Of a stretch of 64,000 nt of DNA, positions 18,068-26,443 are shown piece by piece. Positions within the stretch are counted from its first letter, which is position 1, and every line of letters begins with the position of its first letter. The notes under the pieces are model-generated. The model had not been told where the DNA came from. It was given only the letters and a program-made list of their open reading frames with translations, and searched no databases. Source of the DNA: Arthrobacter wenxiniae (lineage in GTDB: Bacteria > Actinomycetota > Actinomycetes > Actinomycetales > Micrococcaceae); contig NZ_JAAMFM010000004.1 in NCBI RefSeq assembly GCF_013376105.1, positions 152,368 to 216,367 on the forward strand, in the 5' to 3' direction. The position numbers were made by a program, and so were the translations under genes.

Positions 18068-18262
18068 CCGTTGTTGCGGCGTCAGGAAGTGCCCTCCGCC
18101 GATTCCGTGACCCGGTTGTGCACGGCAGGGCAGCTGCTCAGCCTGACAACCCGCAAGCCGCAAGCCGGAACACTCTACGGGTGTCGGACTGTTCCACGCA
18201 GCAGCCGCCCGGTGGAACTGACGGCCGCCGGAGATGCCCTGCTCCCGGCCGCTGGAGGAATC
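18068..18262 (+). pseudogene. LysR-family N-terminal fragment
   Basis: Just after the FAD dehydrogenase a plus-strand frame reads AGQLLSLTTRKPQAG and then RSSRPVELTAAGDALLPAA. The second part is the characteristic end of a LysR DNA-binding domain (family pattern LFxRxxRxVxLTxAG). The recognition helix is degraded, the frame is not preserved and no effector domain follows. It is a second decayed lysR piece next to this flavoprotein gene. Confidence 0.6.
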
Positions 18263-18333
18263 CACTCACGGGTAGGCAGGAGCGCCGGCAGCCTCCCCGC
18301 GCTCTGGTACCAAGCGCCTGGTTTCCCTATTAG

Positions 18334-18384
18334 CCCCAGGAACGCCCGGGGGCGGGACACTCCCGCCGTCGGGCGTTCCTGGGG
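18334..18384. repeat. Long nested inverted repeat
   Basis: CCCCAGGAACGCCCG at 18334-18348 is matched exactly by its complement at 18370-18384. The 21-nt spacer itself contains GGCGGGA-CAC-TCCCGCC, giving a nearly continuous hairpin of 22 base pairs. No T-run follows on either strand, so it is not a classical intrinsic terminator. It could act as a factor-independent stop, an mRNA stabiliser or a dispersed palindromic repeat. Confidence 0.7.
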
Positions 18385-18684
18385 TGGCGGAGTTAAAGAG
18401 CGGATCCCTCCCGGCCGGATTCGCCGCTGTCTGTTTGCTTGGCCCTCGATGGCTTGACGGAGGGTCGCTCATCGGTGTCGAAAGTGCGGGCGTGCAAGTA
18501 TTTGACGACTCCCGTCCCATGAACCAATTCCACATTTTGGCAGGACAGGGGGGCCTTTGGGGCGGTGACTGCGTTCACACGCTGGAGCCAGAATTCCTTT
18601 TTGGATGGTTTGCTCCCGCAGGTTTCCTGTTCGATGCCCCTGCCATTTCGACAAACCACCGCCGCCCACGGGTAACCTTGAGCC

Positions 18685-19335
18685 ATGGCCTCATCCACAC
18701 CCACCGTCGCGACGCGATGGGAACCCCTGCCCCTGCGAGTCGTGGCGGAGCTGCTCGGGCCGTCATCGGCGCGTTGGTGGTTGTCCGGAGGGGTGGCGCT
18801 CGACCACTGGCTCGGCACTGACACTCGCGGGCACGACAATATCGATGTCAGCACGACGATCGCCGACCTGCGTCAAGTGGTGCAGGACTTGCCGGCGCCG
18901 TTTAGCGCGTGGGCTCCGTCGGGCGACGGCGTTCTCCGTTGGGCAGAGGCTGATATGGATGCCGATCTGCAGCCAATCCGTATCCATGATGACGCAACGG
19001 GCGCATGGGTACTACAGGTCAACATCGAGGACGGCACGGATAGCGCCTGGGTTTATCGACGAGATCCCCGACTGCAGCTGCCGTGGGATCGTGCAGTGAT
19101 CGACGTCGACGGCATTCCGACCGGAGCTCCCGAGGTGCAGCTGGTCTGGAAGGCGCTGCGTCCCCGTCTGGAGGACGACGCCGACAAGGATGCGGTTCTA
19201 CCGGAGCTCTCCAACGAAGCCCGCGCCTGGTGGGAGCACGCGATTCTGACGATCCACCCGCACTCGTCATGGTCGATCCATGTGCGTAGCCCGTTCGCTC
19301 CGGGCAAGGCCAGCTGGAACAGGACGAAACGCTAG
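18685..19335 (+). CDS. Nucleotidyltransferase-fold protein, aminoglycoside 2''-adenylyltransferase-like
   Basis: A 216-residue protein with the nucleotidyltransferase core WWLSGGVALDHWLG followed by DTRGHDNIDV. This matches the GG-x-A and [D/N]-D-[I/L]-[D/E] pattern of the AAD2''-like family (LSGGxAL...RxHDDIDV), with N-I-D replacing D-I-D at the metal site (HDNIDV). Further along, DPRLQLPWDRAVIDVDGIP and EVQLVWKA fit the same family. The Asp-to-Asn change may weaken metal binding, so antibiotic modification cannot be assumed; many chromosomal members have no resistance function. The gene is isolated, after the nested hairpin and before the convergent LysR gene. Confidence 0.75.
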   Translation: MASSTPTVATRWEPLPLRVVAELLGPSSARWWLSGGVALDHWLGTDTRGHDNIDVSTTIADLRQVVQDLPAPFSAWAPSGDGVLRWAEADMDADLQPIRIHDDATGAWVLQVNIEDGTDSAWVYRRDPRLQLPWDRAVIDVDGIPTGAPEVQLVWKALRPRLEDDADKDAVLPELSNEARAWWEHAILTIHPHSSWSIHVRSPFAPGKASWNRTKR

Positions 19336-19467
19336 CGCTCCGCTTGGGCCCGCCGGCGATAGGTCCACTGGCTACGCCGGGTCCCACCGTCCCCACCGAC
19401 CTCTTCAGTCACGCCGATGCAGCGTGCGCGGCCCGTCCGATTTTGAGACGCCCGCAGACGCTGATGA

Positions 19468-20373
19468 CTACGACTTGTATTCATCCGCCGCAACCGCATC
19501 AAGCACCAGCGAGCGGAACCATCGCTGCGCCTGCGAGAGGCTGGCCTCGCGCCGCGTGTACAACTCCACTGGTGTGCTCTGCCCGGGCCAGGGCAGCTCG
19601 GCGATGCGAAGGCGGGGAAACCAGCCGCAGAACACCCCCGCTACATGCCGGGGCAGCAGGACGACCAGATCCGTCGCCTCGAGCACGGCGGGCACGGTGC
19701 CGTATTCCTCCATGGTCAGCACGACCTGGGACATCAAGTCGTGTTCGGTCAGCGCCTGCAAAGGATAGACGTGCCCGCCACGGGCGGAGACCCGCACAAA
19801 GCGCCTCCCCTCGAACATGTCAGGCCCGGTCGCGGGCAGTGGATGCGACCCGGACGACAGAGCCACGTATTCGACCGAACGCACGTGCGTCCTCCACAGC
19901 CGCGGTGTGGCGATCCGCGACACGGTCAACGCCAGATCGATGGTGCCGCGGATCAGCCCGCTCTCGACCTCGTCCGAATCGAGCCGTTCCACCTGTATTC
20001 GCGGATCGGCGCCGACCCGGCCGAGGGCGGTCATGATCGGTGGGAGGAACGTCTGCTCGCCGATCGAGGTGAGTCCGACGACGAGTTCGCCGCTGAATCC
20101 GGTCGGTTCGAACACGTCCGATCCCATGACGGTCGCGTCTATTTGTGCCAAGGCGTTGTGTAGGGGCCCAAACAGTTGCGTCGCCTTCGCGGTCGGCACC
20201 ATGTCGTTCCCCTCGCGACGGAACAGCTCGTCGCCGAACCGCTCCCTGAGCCGCTTCAGGGAATAACTGACCGTGGGCTGTGTCACGTGCAGTCGCCTGG
20301 CGGCGCCCGTGACACTGCGCAGCTCGTAGAGCGTGACGAATGTCCGGAGCAGGTTGAGGTCTGTGAACGTCAT
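19468..20373 (-). CDS. LysR-family regulator of the protocatechuate 4,5-cleavage operon
   Basis: A 301-residue LysR protein of the NodD/PcpR-like branch. The helix-turn-helix is LRTFVTLYELRSVTGAARRL then HVTQPTVSYSLKRLRERFGD, followed by LFRREGNDMVPTAKA. The C-terminal effector domain is complete. It is transcribed away from ligJ with 145 bp between the starts, the normal arrangement of a LysR activator and its target. By analogy with LigR the inducer would be protocatechuate or a close relative; that is inference. The ATG at 20373 immediately follows the palindrome ATAGATCCTAT at 20377-20387. Confidence 0.9.
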   Translation of the reverse strand: MTFTDLNLLRTFVTLYELRSVTGAARRLHVTQPTVSYSLKRLRERFGDELFRREGNDMVPTAKATQLFGPLHNALAQIDATVMGSDVFEPTGFSGELVVGLTSIGEQTFLPPIMTALGRVGADPRIQVERLDSDEVESGLIRGTIDLALTVSRIATPRLWRTHVRSVEYVALSSGSHPLPATGPDMFEGRRFVRVSARGGHVYPLQALTEHDLMSQVVLTMEEYGTVPAVLEATDLVVLLPRHVAGVFCGWFPRLRIAELPWPGQSTPVELYTRREASLSQAQRWFRSLVLDAVAADEYKS

Positions 20374-20518
20374 GACATAGATCCTATCGATGGCTCTGTC
20401 TTTGCATATCTATTGGACCACAGTGGCGAACACGCCTAAAGTCAGTTTGGGGCAGCACTGAACCAACGAAGTGCAGCTGCTCTCACACCGCTTACACTCA
20501 GTGACAAGGACGACACGC
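20374..20518. promoter_or_regulatory. Divergent lysR / ligJ promoter region
   Basis: The palindrome ATAGATCCTAT lies at 20377-20387, and the related ATATCTAT follows at about 20407-20414. Such paired A/T-rich half-sites fit LysR recognition and autoregulation sites. The rest leads to the ribosome site AAGGA before the GTG of ligJ. No RNA gene or attenuator is seen. Confidence 0.45.
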
Positions 20519-21547
20519 GTGATTATCGACATCCACGGCCACTACACCACAGCTCCAACACAGCTCGGAGCCTGGCGTGACCTGCAGATCGCATTCACTG
20601 AAGGACGCGCGGACGCTCCTGACCCTTCGACCCTGCGCATCGGCGATGACGACATCCGTGAGACCATCGAGGCCAACCAGCTCAAGCTCATGAACGAGCG
20701 CGGCAGCGACGTCACCGTATTCAGCCCTCGTGCCTCGTTCATGGCGCACCACATCGGAGACCTCGCTGTGAGCGAGACCTGGGCCCGGATCTGCAACGAC
20801 CTGTGCGCCCGCGTCAGCGAGCTCTACCCCGAACGCTTCCTCATGGGGGCGATGCTCCCCCAGTCCCCCGGTACGGATCCCGCGACGAGCGTCGCCGAGC
20901 TTACTCGTGCCGTCGAGGAACTCGGCGCCGTCACCGTGAACCTCAACCCCGACCCGTCCGGCGGCAACTGGACGTCCCCGCCGCTGACCGATCGCTCGTG
21001 GTACCCGATCTACGAGAAGCTCGTCGAATACGAGATCCCGGCGATGGTGCACGTCAGCACGTCGTGCAACCCGGCCTTCCACACGACCGGAGCGCACTAC
21101 CTCAACGCCGACACCACCGCGTTCATGCAGTTGCTCCAGGGCGATCTGTTCCGAGACTTCCCCGAGTTGAAGCTCGTAATCCCCCACGGCGGCGGCGCCG
21201 TTCCCTACCACTGGGGGCGCTTCCGTGGTCTCGCAATGGCGCTGGGCAAGCCCGTAATCGAGGAGCACCTGCTGAACAACGTGTTCTTCGACACCTGCGT
21301 GTACCACCAGCCGGGCATCGACCTGCTCACCAAGGTCGTCCCGACCGAGAACATCCTCTTCGCGAGCGAGATGATCGGCGCCGTGCGCGACGTCGACCCG
21401 CGCAGCGGACACTACTTCGACGACACCAAGCGGTACGTCGACGCCACCACGAACCTGAACGACGCGCAGCGCGCGCAGGTGTTCGAAGCCAACGCCCGCC
21501 GTGTCTACCCAAGGCTTGACCGCGCCCTTACTGCGCGCGGACTCTGA
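20519..21547 (+). CDS. ligJ: 4-Oxalomesaconate hydratase
   Basis: A 342-residue amidohydrolase-superfamily hydratase that adds water to 4-oxalomesaconate to give 4-carboxy-4-hydroxy-2-oxoadipate in the protocatechuate 4,5-cleavage route. It opens with the metal motif IIDIHGHYTTAP. Later elements are NLNPDPSGGNW, PAMVHVSTSCNP, VIPHGGGAVPYHWGRF and ILFASEMIGAVRDVDP, all typical of LigJ. I start at the GTG at 20519 (VIIDIHGH) because it has AAGGA nine bases upstream and gives the normal family length. It is first in a tight operon; ligK begins 12 bp later. Confidence 0.9.
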   Translation: MIIDIHGHYTTAPTQLGAWRDLQIAFTEGRADAPDPSTLRIGDDDIRETIEANQLKLMNERGSDVTVFSPRASFMAHHIGDLAVSETWARICNDLCARVSELYPERFLMGAMLPQSPGTDPATSVAELTRAVEELGAVTVNLNPDPSGGNWTSPPLTDRSWYPIYEKLVEYEIPAMVHVSTSCNPAFHTTGAHYLNADTTAFMQLLQGDLFRDFPELKLVIPHGGGAVPYHWGRFRGLAMALGKPVIEEHLLNNVFFDTCVYHQPGIDLLTKVVPTENILFASEMIGAVRDVDPRSGHYFDDTKRYVDATTNLNDAQRAQVFEANARRVYPRLDRALTARGL

Positions 21548-21559
21548 GAGGACCATCAA

Positions 21560-22252
21560 ATGCGACTGAACACCCTCGGCATCGTGCGCACCAACATCGA
21601 ACGTCCGGATCCCACGGACGTCAAACGGCTTTCGCAGTTCGGCGTCGCCACTATCCACGAGGCGATGGGGCGGGTCGGGCTCCTGCGCCCCTACATCAGG
21701 CCGGCCTACACCGGCGCCAAGCTCTGTGGTCCGGCAGTGACCGTGCTGCTACAGCCTGGTGACAACTGGATGTTCCACGTCGCCGCCGAGCAGGTGCAGG
21801 AAGGCGATGTGATCGTCGCCGGCTGCACCACCGAAAGCGAGGACGGCTTCTTCGGTGAGCTGCTTGCCACCTCGCTGACCGCCCGCGGCTGCAAGGGCCT
21901 GGTGATCGACGGTGGTGTCCGCGACGTCGCCGATCTGGAGAATATGGATTTCCCGGTGTTCTCCCGCGCTGTCAACGCCAAGGGCACGGTCAAGGCCACC
22001 CTCGGATCGGTGAACGTCCCCGTAGTGGTCGCGAACGCCGTGGTGAACCCTGGCGACGTGGTCGTGGCCGACGTCGACGGCGTCGTGGTTGTCCCGCGCG
22101 AGCTTGTCGGAGCGGTGGCAGACGCCAGCCAGAAGCGCGAGGATAACGAGGAAGCCAAACGCGTGAAGTTCCGTGAGGGCGTCTTGGGCCTGGATATCTA
22201 CGGCATGCGAGGGCCGCTCGCCGCCGCCGGCCTCGAGTACGTGGAGAAGTGA
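21560..22252 (+). CDS. ligK: 4-Carboxy-4-hydroxy-2-oxoadipate aldolase
   Basis: A 230-residue class II pyruvate aldolase of the RraA-like fold. It splits carboxy-hydroxy-oxoadipate into pyruvate and oxaloacetate and usually also decarboxylates oxaloacetate. Marks are FGVATIHEAMGRVGLL at the N-terminus, GCTTESEDGFFGELLATSL, then the metal-site region GLVIDGGVRDVADLE and NPGDVVVADVDGVVVVP. Length is normal. It follows ligJ by 12 bp and its TGA overlaps the leader of ligI. This is the final step that returns the ring carbons to central metabolism. Confidence 0.92.
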   Translation: MRLNTLGIVRTNIERPDPTDVKRLSQFGVATIHEAMGRVGLLRPYIRPAYTGAKLCGPAVTVLLQPGDNWMFHVAAEQVQEGDVIVAGCTTESEDGFFGELLATSLTARGCKGLVIDGGVRDVADLENMDFPVFSRAVNAKGTVKATLGSVNVPVVVANAVVNPGDVVVADVDGVVVVPRELVGAVADASQKREDNEEAKRVKFREGVLGLDIYGMRGPLAAAGLEYVEK

Positions 22253-22254
22253 CC

Positions 22255-23190
22255 ATGGCGCACGGAGACACCACGGGAGGCTTCGAGAAGTCCGCCGGCT
22301 GGCTCGACTGGTACGACGGCCCCACCAAGCCCACGTTCCGCCTGCCGGCCGGCGCGGTCGACGCGCACTGCCACGTGTTCGGGCCCGGGGAGCGGTTCCC
22401 TTACGCCCCCGAGCGGAAGTACACCCCGTGCGATGCCTCGGCGGAGCAGCTCTTCGCGCTGCGCGACCACCTCGGCTTCGACCGCAACGTGATCGTCCAG
22501 GCGACCTGCCACGGCGCCGACAACCGGGCACTGGTCGATGCGCTGCAGCGCAGCGGCGGCCGCGCCCGCGGCGTCGCCACGGTCCGCCGCGACGTGACCG
22601 AGGAGCAGCTGGCCGGGCTGGACGCGGCCGGCGTCCGCGGGGTCCGGTTCAACTTCGTCAAGCGCCTCGTCGACCGGGTGCCCACCGACTCGCTCGAGGA
22701 GATCGTCGGGAAGATCGCGCCGCTCGGCTGGCACGTGGTCATCTACTTCGAGGCCGAGGACCTGCCGGAGCTCTACGACTTCTTCTCCGCGATCCCGACC
22801 GACGTCGTCGTCGACCATATGGGCCGACCCGACGTGTCCAAGGACCCGGACGGCCCTGAGTTCGCACTGTTCCTGCGCTTCATGCGCGAGAACACCAATG
22901 TGTGGACCAAGGTCTCCTGCCCAGAGCGCCTGTCCGTCACCGGCCCGCACGCTCTCGACGGCCAACAGCACGCCTACACCGACGTGGTGCCGTTCGCCCG
23001 ACGCGTGGTCGAGGAGTTCCCCGACCGCGTGCTGTGGGGAACCGATTGGCCCCACCCCAACCTCAAGGACCACATGCCCGACGACGGGCTGCTGGTCGAC
23101 TACATCCCACGGATCGCGACGACGCCCGAGCTCCAGCAGAAGCTGCTCGTGGACAACCCGCGCCGCCTCTACTGGCAAGAAGGAGCATGA
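22255..23190 (+). CDS. ligI: 2-Pyrone-4,6-dicarboxylate hydrolase
   Basis: A 311-residue lactonase of the amidohydrolase superfamily that opens 2-pyrone-4,6-dicarboxylate to 4-oxalomesaconate. Family motifs are AVDAHCHVFGPGERFPY at residues about 35-50, RGVRFNFVKRLVD, VVDHMGRPDVSKDP and the terminal VLWGTDWPHPNLKDHMPDDG. The ATG at 22255 has GGAG twelve bases upstream, inside the last codons of ligK; a GTG two codons earlier overlaps the ligK stop and is less well placed. The stop is one base before the start of the dioxygenase gene. Confidence 0.92.
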   Translation: MAHGDTTGGFEKSAGWLDWYDGPTKPTFRLPAGAVDAHCHVFGPGERFPYAPERKYTPCDASAEQLFALRDHLGFDRNVIVQATCHGADNRALVDALQRSGGRARGVATVRRDVTEEQLAGLDAAGVRGVRFNFVKRLVDRVPTDSLEEIVGKIAPLGWHVVIYFEAEDLPELYDFFSAIPTDVVVDHMGRPDVSKDPDGPEFALFLRFMRENTNVWTKVSCPERLSVTGPHALDGQQHAYTDVVPFARRVVEEFPDRVLWGTDWPHPNLKDHMPDDGLLVDYIPRIATTPELQQKLLVDNPRRLYWQEGA

Positions 23191-23191
23191 C

Positions 23192-24493
23192 ATGGCACTC
23201 GACAAGCCGTACAAGGACGTTCCCGGCACGATCATCTTCGACGCGGAGATGGCCCGCAAGGGATACCACCTCAACCAGTTCTCGATGTCGCTGATGAAGC
23301 CCGAGAACCGCAGGCGATACCTGGCCGACCGCGAGGCGTACCTCGATGAGTGGCCCCTTTCACCCAAGCAGCGCCAGGCTGTGCTGGACATGGACCTCAA
23401 CGCCATGATGGCCGAGGGTGGCAACATCTACTTCCTGAGCAAGATCGGCGCCACGCACGGCCTGAGCTTCCAGCAGATGGCCGGCTCCATGACTGGCATG
23501 TCCGAGGCCGCCTACCGCGACATGATGATCGGCGGCGGACGCCGCCCCGAGGGCAACCGCCTCAAGGACCTCGACGGCTGGGTCCCGCCGGGGCCGCGCG
23601 AGAAGTCCGCGACCATGCGCGGGAACGCCCCGGCGAAGTACACGTCGGCGCTGTTCACCTCGCATGTCCCGGCCATCGGTGCCGCGATGGACCTCGGCAA
23701 AACCGAGGAGCCGTACTGGAAGAAGGTGTTCTGCGGGTACGAGTGGACCCGAAAGTGGGCCAGGGAGAATACGCCCGACGTCGTCATCCTCGTCTACAAC
23801 GACCACGCCACGGCCTTCGACGCCTCGATCATCCCCACCTTCGTGCTCGGCACCGGGGCAGAGTACCCGGTCGCGGACGAGGGCTACGGCCCCCGCCCTG
23901 TGCCCGACGTGAAGGGCTACCCGGAGTTCGCCGCGCACATCGCGCAGTCGGTCATCCAGGATGACTTCGACCTCACCCTGGTCAACGAGATGGTCGTGGA
24001 CCACGGGCTCACCGTGCCGCTCTCGCTCGTCTTCGGCGACGTCGAGGAATGGCCATGCAGGGTCATCCCGCTGGCCGTCAACGTGGTGCAGTACCCGGTG
24101 CCTTCCGGCCGCCGCTGCTACGAGCTCGGCAGGGCCCTTCGCCGCGCCCTCGACAAGTGGGACGGCCCGGAGCTCAACGTGCAGATCTGGGGCACCGGCG
24201 GCATGAGCCACCAGCTCCAGGGTCCGCGCGCCGGCCTCATCAATGAGGAGTGGGACAACGCGTTCCTCGACCACCTCATCGCCGACCCGCTTGGCCTGAC
24301 CGAGTGGGATCACATGGAGTACGTCGATGAGGCGGGCTCCGAGGGCATCGAGCTCGTCGACTGGCTGATCGCGCGCGGCGCGATGGACGACCAGTTCGGC
24401 GGCGAGGCGCCTTCTGTTGACCACCGGTTCTACCACGTGCCCGCGTCGAACACCGCCGTCGGCCACCTTGTTCTCACGAACCCGACCGACTGA
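23192..24493 (+). CDS. ligAB: Protocatechuate 4,5-dioxygenase, alpha and beta subunits fused
   Basis: A 433-residue extradiol dioxygenase that cleaves protocatechuate between C4 and C5 with Fe(II). The first ~115 residues are a LigA-type alpha subunit (NQFSMSLMKPENRRRYLADR, GGNIYFLSKIGATHG). The rest is a LigB catalytic domain with LFTSHVPAIGAAMD, VILVYNDHATAFD, LVNEMVVDHGLTVPL and GTGGMSHQLQGPRAG, supplying the His and Glu iron ligands. In Sphingobium the two parts are separate genes; here LigA precedes LigB in one chain, unlike gallate dioxygenases where the order is reversed. AAGGAG lies eight bases before the ATG. It sits between ligI and ligC. Confidence 0.92.
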   Translation: MALDKPYKDVPGTIIFDAEMARKGYHLNQFSMSLMKPENRRRYLADREAYLDEWPLSPKQRQAVLDMDLNAMMAEGGNIYFLSKIGATHGLSFQQMAGSMTGMSEAAYRDMMIGGGRRPEGNRLKDLDGWVPPGPREKSATMRGNAPAKYTSALFTSHVPAIGAAMDLGKTEEPYWKKVFCGYEWTRKWARENTPDVVILVYNDHATAFDASIIPTFVLGTGAEYPVADEGYGPRPVPDVKGYPEFAAHIAQSVIQDDFDLTLVNEMVVDHGLTVPLSLVFGDVEEWPCRVIPLAVNVVQYPVPSGRRCYELGRALRRALDKWDGPELNVQIWGTGGMSHQLQGPRAGLINEEWDNAFLDHLIADPLGLTEWDHMEYVDEAGSEGIELVDWLIARGAMDDQFGGEAPSVDHRFYHVPASNTAVGHLVLTNPTD

Positions 24494-24518
24494 CCGCATC
24501 CGCAACAAAGGAGCCCCC

Positions 24519-25472
24519 ATGACTGACAAGATCCGTGTGGCCGTCGTCGGCGCCGCAGGCGCCTTCGGCATGAAACATCTCGACGGCCTGATCAACATCC
24601 CCGAGGCCGAGGTGACCGTCGTCAGCGGCACGCGGCTCGAACCGACCCAGGCAGTCGCGGCGAAGTACGGCGTAGCCAACGCCGTCGTCGGGCTCGACGC
24701 CGTGCTCGAGCGCGACGACGTCGATGCCGTCATCCTCGCCACGCCCACGGGTCTGCACGCCTCGCAGACGCAGGAGGTCCTCAAGGCCGGCAAGCACGTG
24801 CAGGTCGAGATCCCGCTCGCCGACTCGCTCGCCGACGCCAAGGCGGCGCTCGCCGCGGCCGAGGCGTCCGACCGCGTCGCCATGGTGGGCCACACGCGGC
24901 GGTTCAACCCCTCGCACCAGCTCGTGCACAACCGGATCGCCGAGGGCTCGTTCAACGTGCAGCAGATGGACGTGCAGACGTACTTCTTCCGCCGCACGAA
25001 CACGAATGCCAAGGGCGAGCCGCGCTCCTGGACCGACCACCTGCTGTGGCACCACGCCGCGCACACTGTCGACCTGTTCGCCTACCAGGCGGGCAGGATC
25101 GTGCAGGCGAACGCGATCCAGGGCCCCGTCAACCCGGAGCTGGGCATCGCGATGGACATGTCGATCCAGCTCAAGAGCGAGTCCGGGGCGATCTGCACCC
25201 TGTCCCTCTCGTTCAACAACAACGGCCCGTTCGGCACGTTCTTCCGCTACATCGGAGACACCGAGACGTACATCGCGCGCTACGACGACCTCTTCAACGG
25301 CCGCGAGGAGCCGATTGACGTCTCGAAGGTGGCGGTGAGCATGAACGGCATCGAGCTGCAGGACCGCGAGTTCGTCAGCGCGATCCGCGAGGGGCGCGAG
25401 CCGAACTCGTCGATCCGCCAGGTCATCGACTGCTACCGCGTGCTCGGCGCGCTTGAGAAGCAGCTGGCGTGA
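24519..25472 (+). CDS. ligC: 4-Carboxy-2-hydroxymuconate-6-semialdehyde dehydrogenase
   Basis: A 317-residue Gfo/Idh/MocA enzyme that oxidises the hemiacetal of the ring-cleavage product to 2-pyrone-4,6-dicarboxylate with NADP. The Rossmann motif is RVAVVGAAGAFGMKHLDGL. The LigC-type substrate region includes HVQVEIPLADSLADA, VGHTRRFNPSHQ, TYFFRRTNTNAKGEPRSWTD and LLWHHAAHTVDLF. The ATG at 24519 has AAAGGAG seven bases upstream. The TGA overlaps the GTG of the next aldo/keto reductase gene. Family and step are clear from motifs and operon place. Confidence 0.93.
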   Translation: MTDKIRVAVVGAAGAFGMKHLDGLINIPEAEVTVVSGTRLEPTQAVAAKYGVANAVVGLDAVLERDDVDAVILATPTGLHASQTQEVLKAGKHVQVEIPLADSLADAKAALAAAEASDRVAMVGHTRRFNPSHQLVHNRIAEGSFNVQQMDVQTYFFRRTNTNAKGEPRSWTDHLLWHHAAHTVDLFAYQAGRIVQANAIQGPVNPELGIAMDMSIQLKSESGAICTLSLSFNNNGPFGTFFRYIGDTETYIARYDDLFNGREEPIDVSKVAVSMNGIELQDREFVSAIREGREPNSSIRQVIDCYRVLGALEKQLA

Positions 25473-26443
25473 GGCTGCCCCCCACCGGCCTGGGCTGCAT
25501 GTCGCTGAGCCACGCGTACGGCGTCCCCCCGTCGCGTGACGAGGGGGTGGCGGTGCTGCGCGCAGCACTCGATGAAGGCATCGGGATGCTCGACACGGCA
25601 ACACTGTACGGCGGCGGCCGCAACGAAGAGCTTGTAGGTGCTGCGATCGCGGGGCGCCGCGACGAGGTCTTCCTGGCGAGTAAGTGCGGGATGGCGTCCG
25701 TCGACGGCGTGAAAGTCATCGATGGACGCCCCGGCACGCTGCGCGCACAGGTCGATGCTTCGCTGAGCCGCCTTGGCGTCGATTACATCGACCTGTACTA
25801 CCTTCACCGGTGGGACAAGAAAGTGCCGATCGGCGACAGCGTCGGCGCGCTGGCCGAGATGGTCGCCGCGGGCAAGATCGGCGCAATCGGCCTGTCCGAG
25901 GTGTCGGTCGCGCGACTGCGCGAGGCGCAGTCAATCACCCCTATCGCGGCCGTGCAGAACGAATACTCGCTGTGGAGTCGCAATGCCGAGCTGGGCGTGC
26001 TCGACGCCACTCGCGAGGACGGCGTGACCCTGGTTGCGTTTTCGCCGGTCGCAAGGGGTTTCCTCGCCGATGCGATCAAGGACCCAGGTAAGCTGGCCCC
26101 AAACGACATCCGCCGCAGCATGCCGCGCTTCCAGCCCGAGCACTGGGGTGCGAATGCGACGCTGCTGGCCTCTTGGCGCGAGCTGGCCGCGGAGGCCGGC
26201 TGCACCCCAGCACAGCTCGCGCTGGTCTGGCTGCTCTCCCGCGGCGATCACGTTCTGCCGATCCCGGGAACAACGAGCGTCGCGCACCTGCGTGAGAACA
26301 TGGCGGCGGCCGACCTCCCTGTCGACGGCGCGCTGCTGACGCGGGCCGGCGAGCTGATTGGCACGGCCACCATCTCTGGCGCGCGCTATGCGCCAGCATC
26401 TGCTGCCGAAGTGGACGCCGAGACTTTCGAGGATGCCGCATGA
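25469..26443 (+). CDS. Aldo/keto reductase of the protocatechuate operon
   Basis: A 324-residue Tas/AKR11-like reductase. The tetrad reads Asp and Tyr in MLDTATLYGGGRNEE, Lys in VFLASKCGM and His in LYYLHRWDKK. The cofactor segment LPIPGTTSVAHLRENM is complete. It begins at a GTG that overlaps the ligC stop (GTGA) and its own TGA overlaps the next ATG, so it is fully embedded. Its job in the pathway is unclear, because the known route from protocatechuate to pyruvate needs no further reductase. It may handle an aldehyde side product, or feed a related aromatic into the route. Confidence 0.88.
   Translation: MRLPPTGLGCMSLSHAYGVPPSRDEGVAVLRAALDEGIGMLDTATLYGGGRNEELVGAAIAGRRDEVFLASKCGMASVDGVKVIDGRPGTLRAQVDASLSRLGVDYIDLYYLHRWDKKVPIGDSVGALAEMVAAGKIGAIGLSEVSVARLREAQSITPIAAVQNEYSLWSRNAELGVLDATREDGVTLVAFSPVARGFLADAIKDPGKLAPNDIRRSMPRFQPEHWGANATLLASWRELAAEAGCTPAQLALVWLLSRGDHVLPIPGTTSVAHLRENMAAADLPVDGALLTRAGELIGTATISGARYAPASAAEVDAETFEDAA

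Noticed and set aside
23360..25066. 568-codon open frame antisense to ligAB and ligC
   Set aside because: The product is low-complexity Val/Arg/Asp-rich sequence; the plus-strand genes have full-length family matches and ribosome sites.
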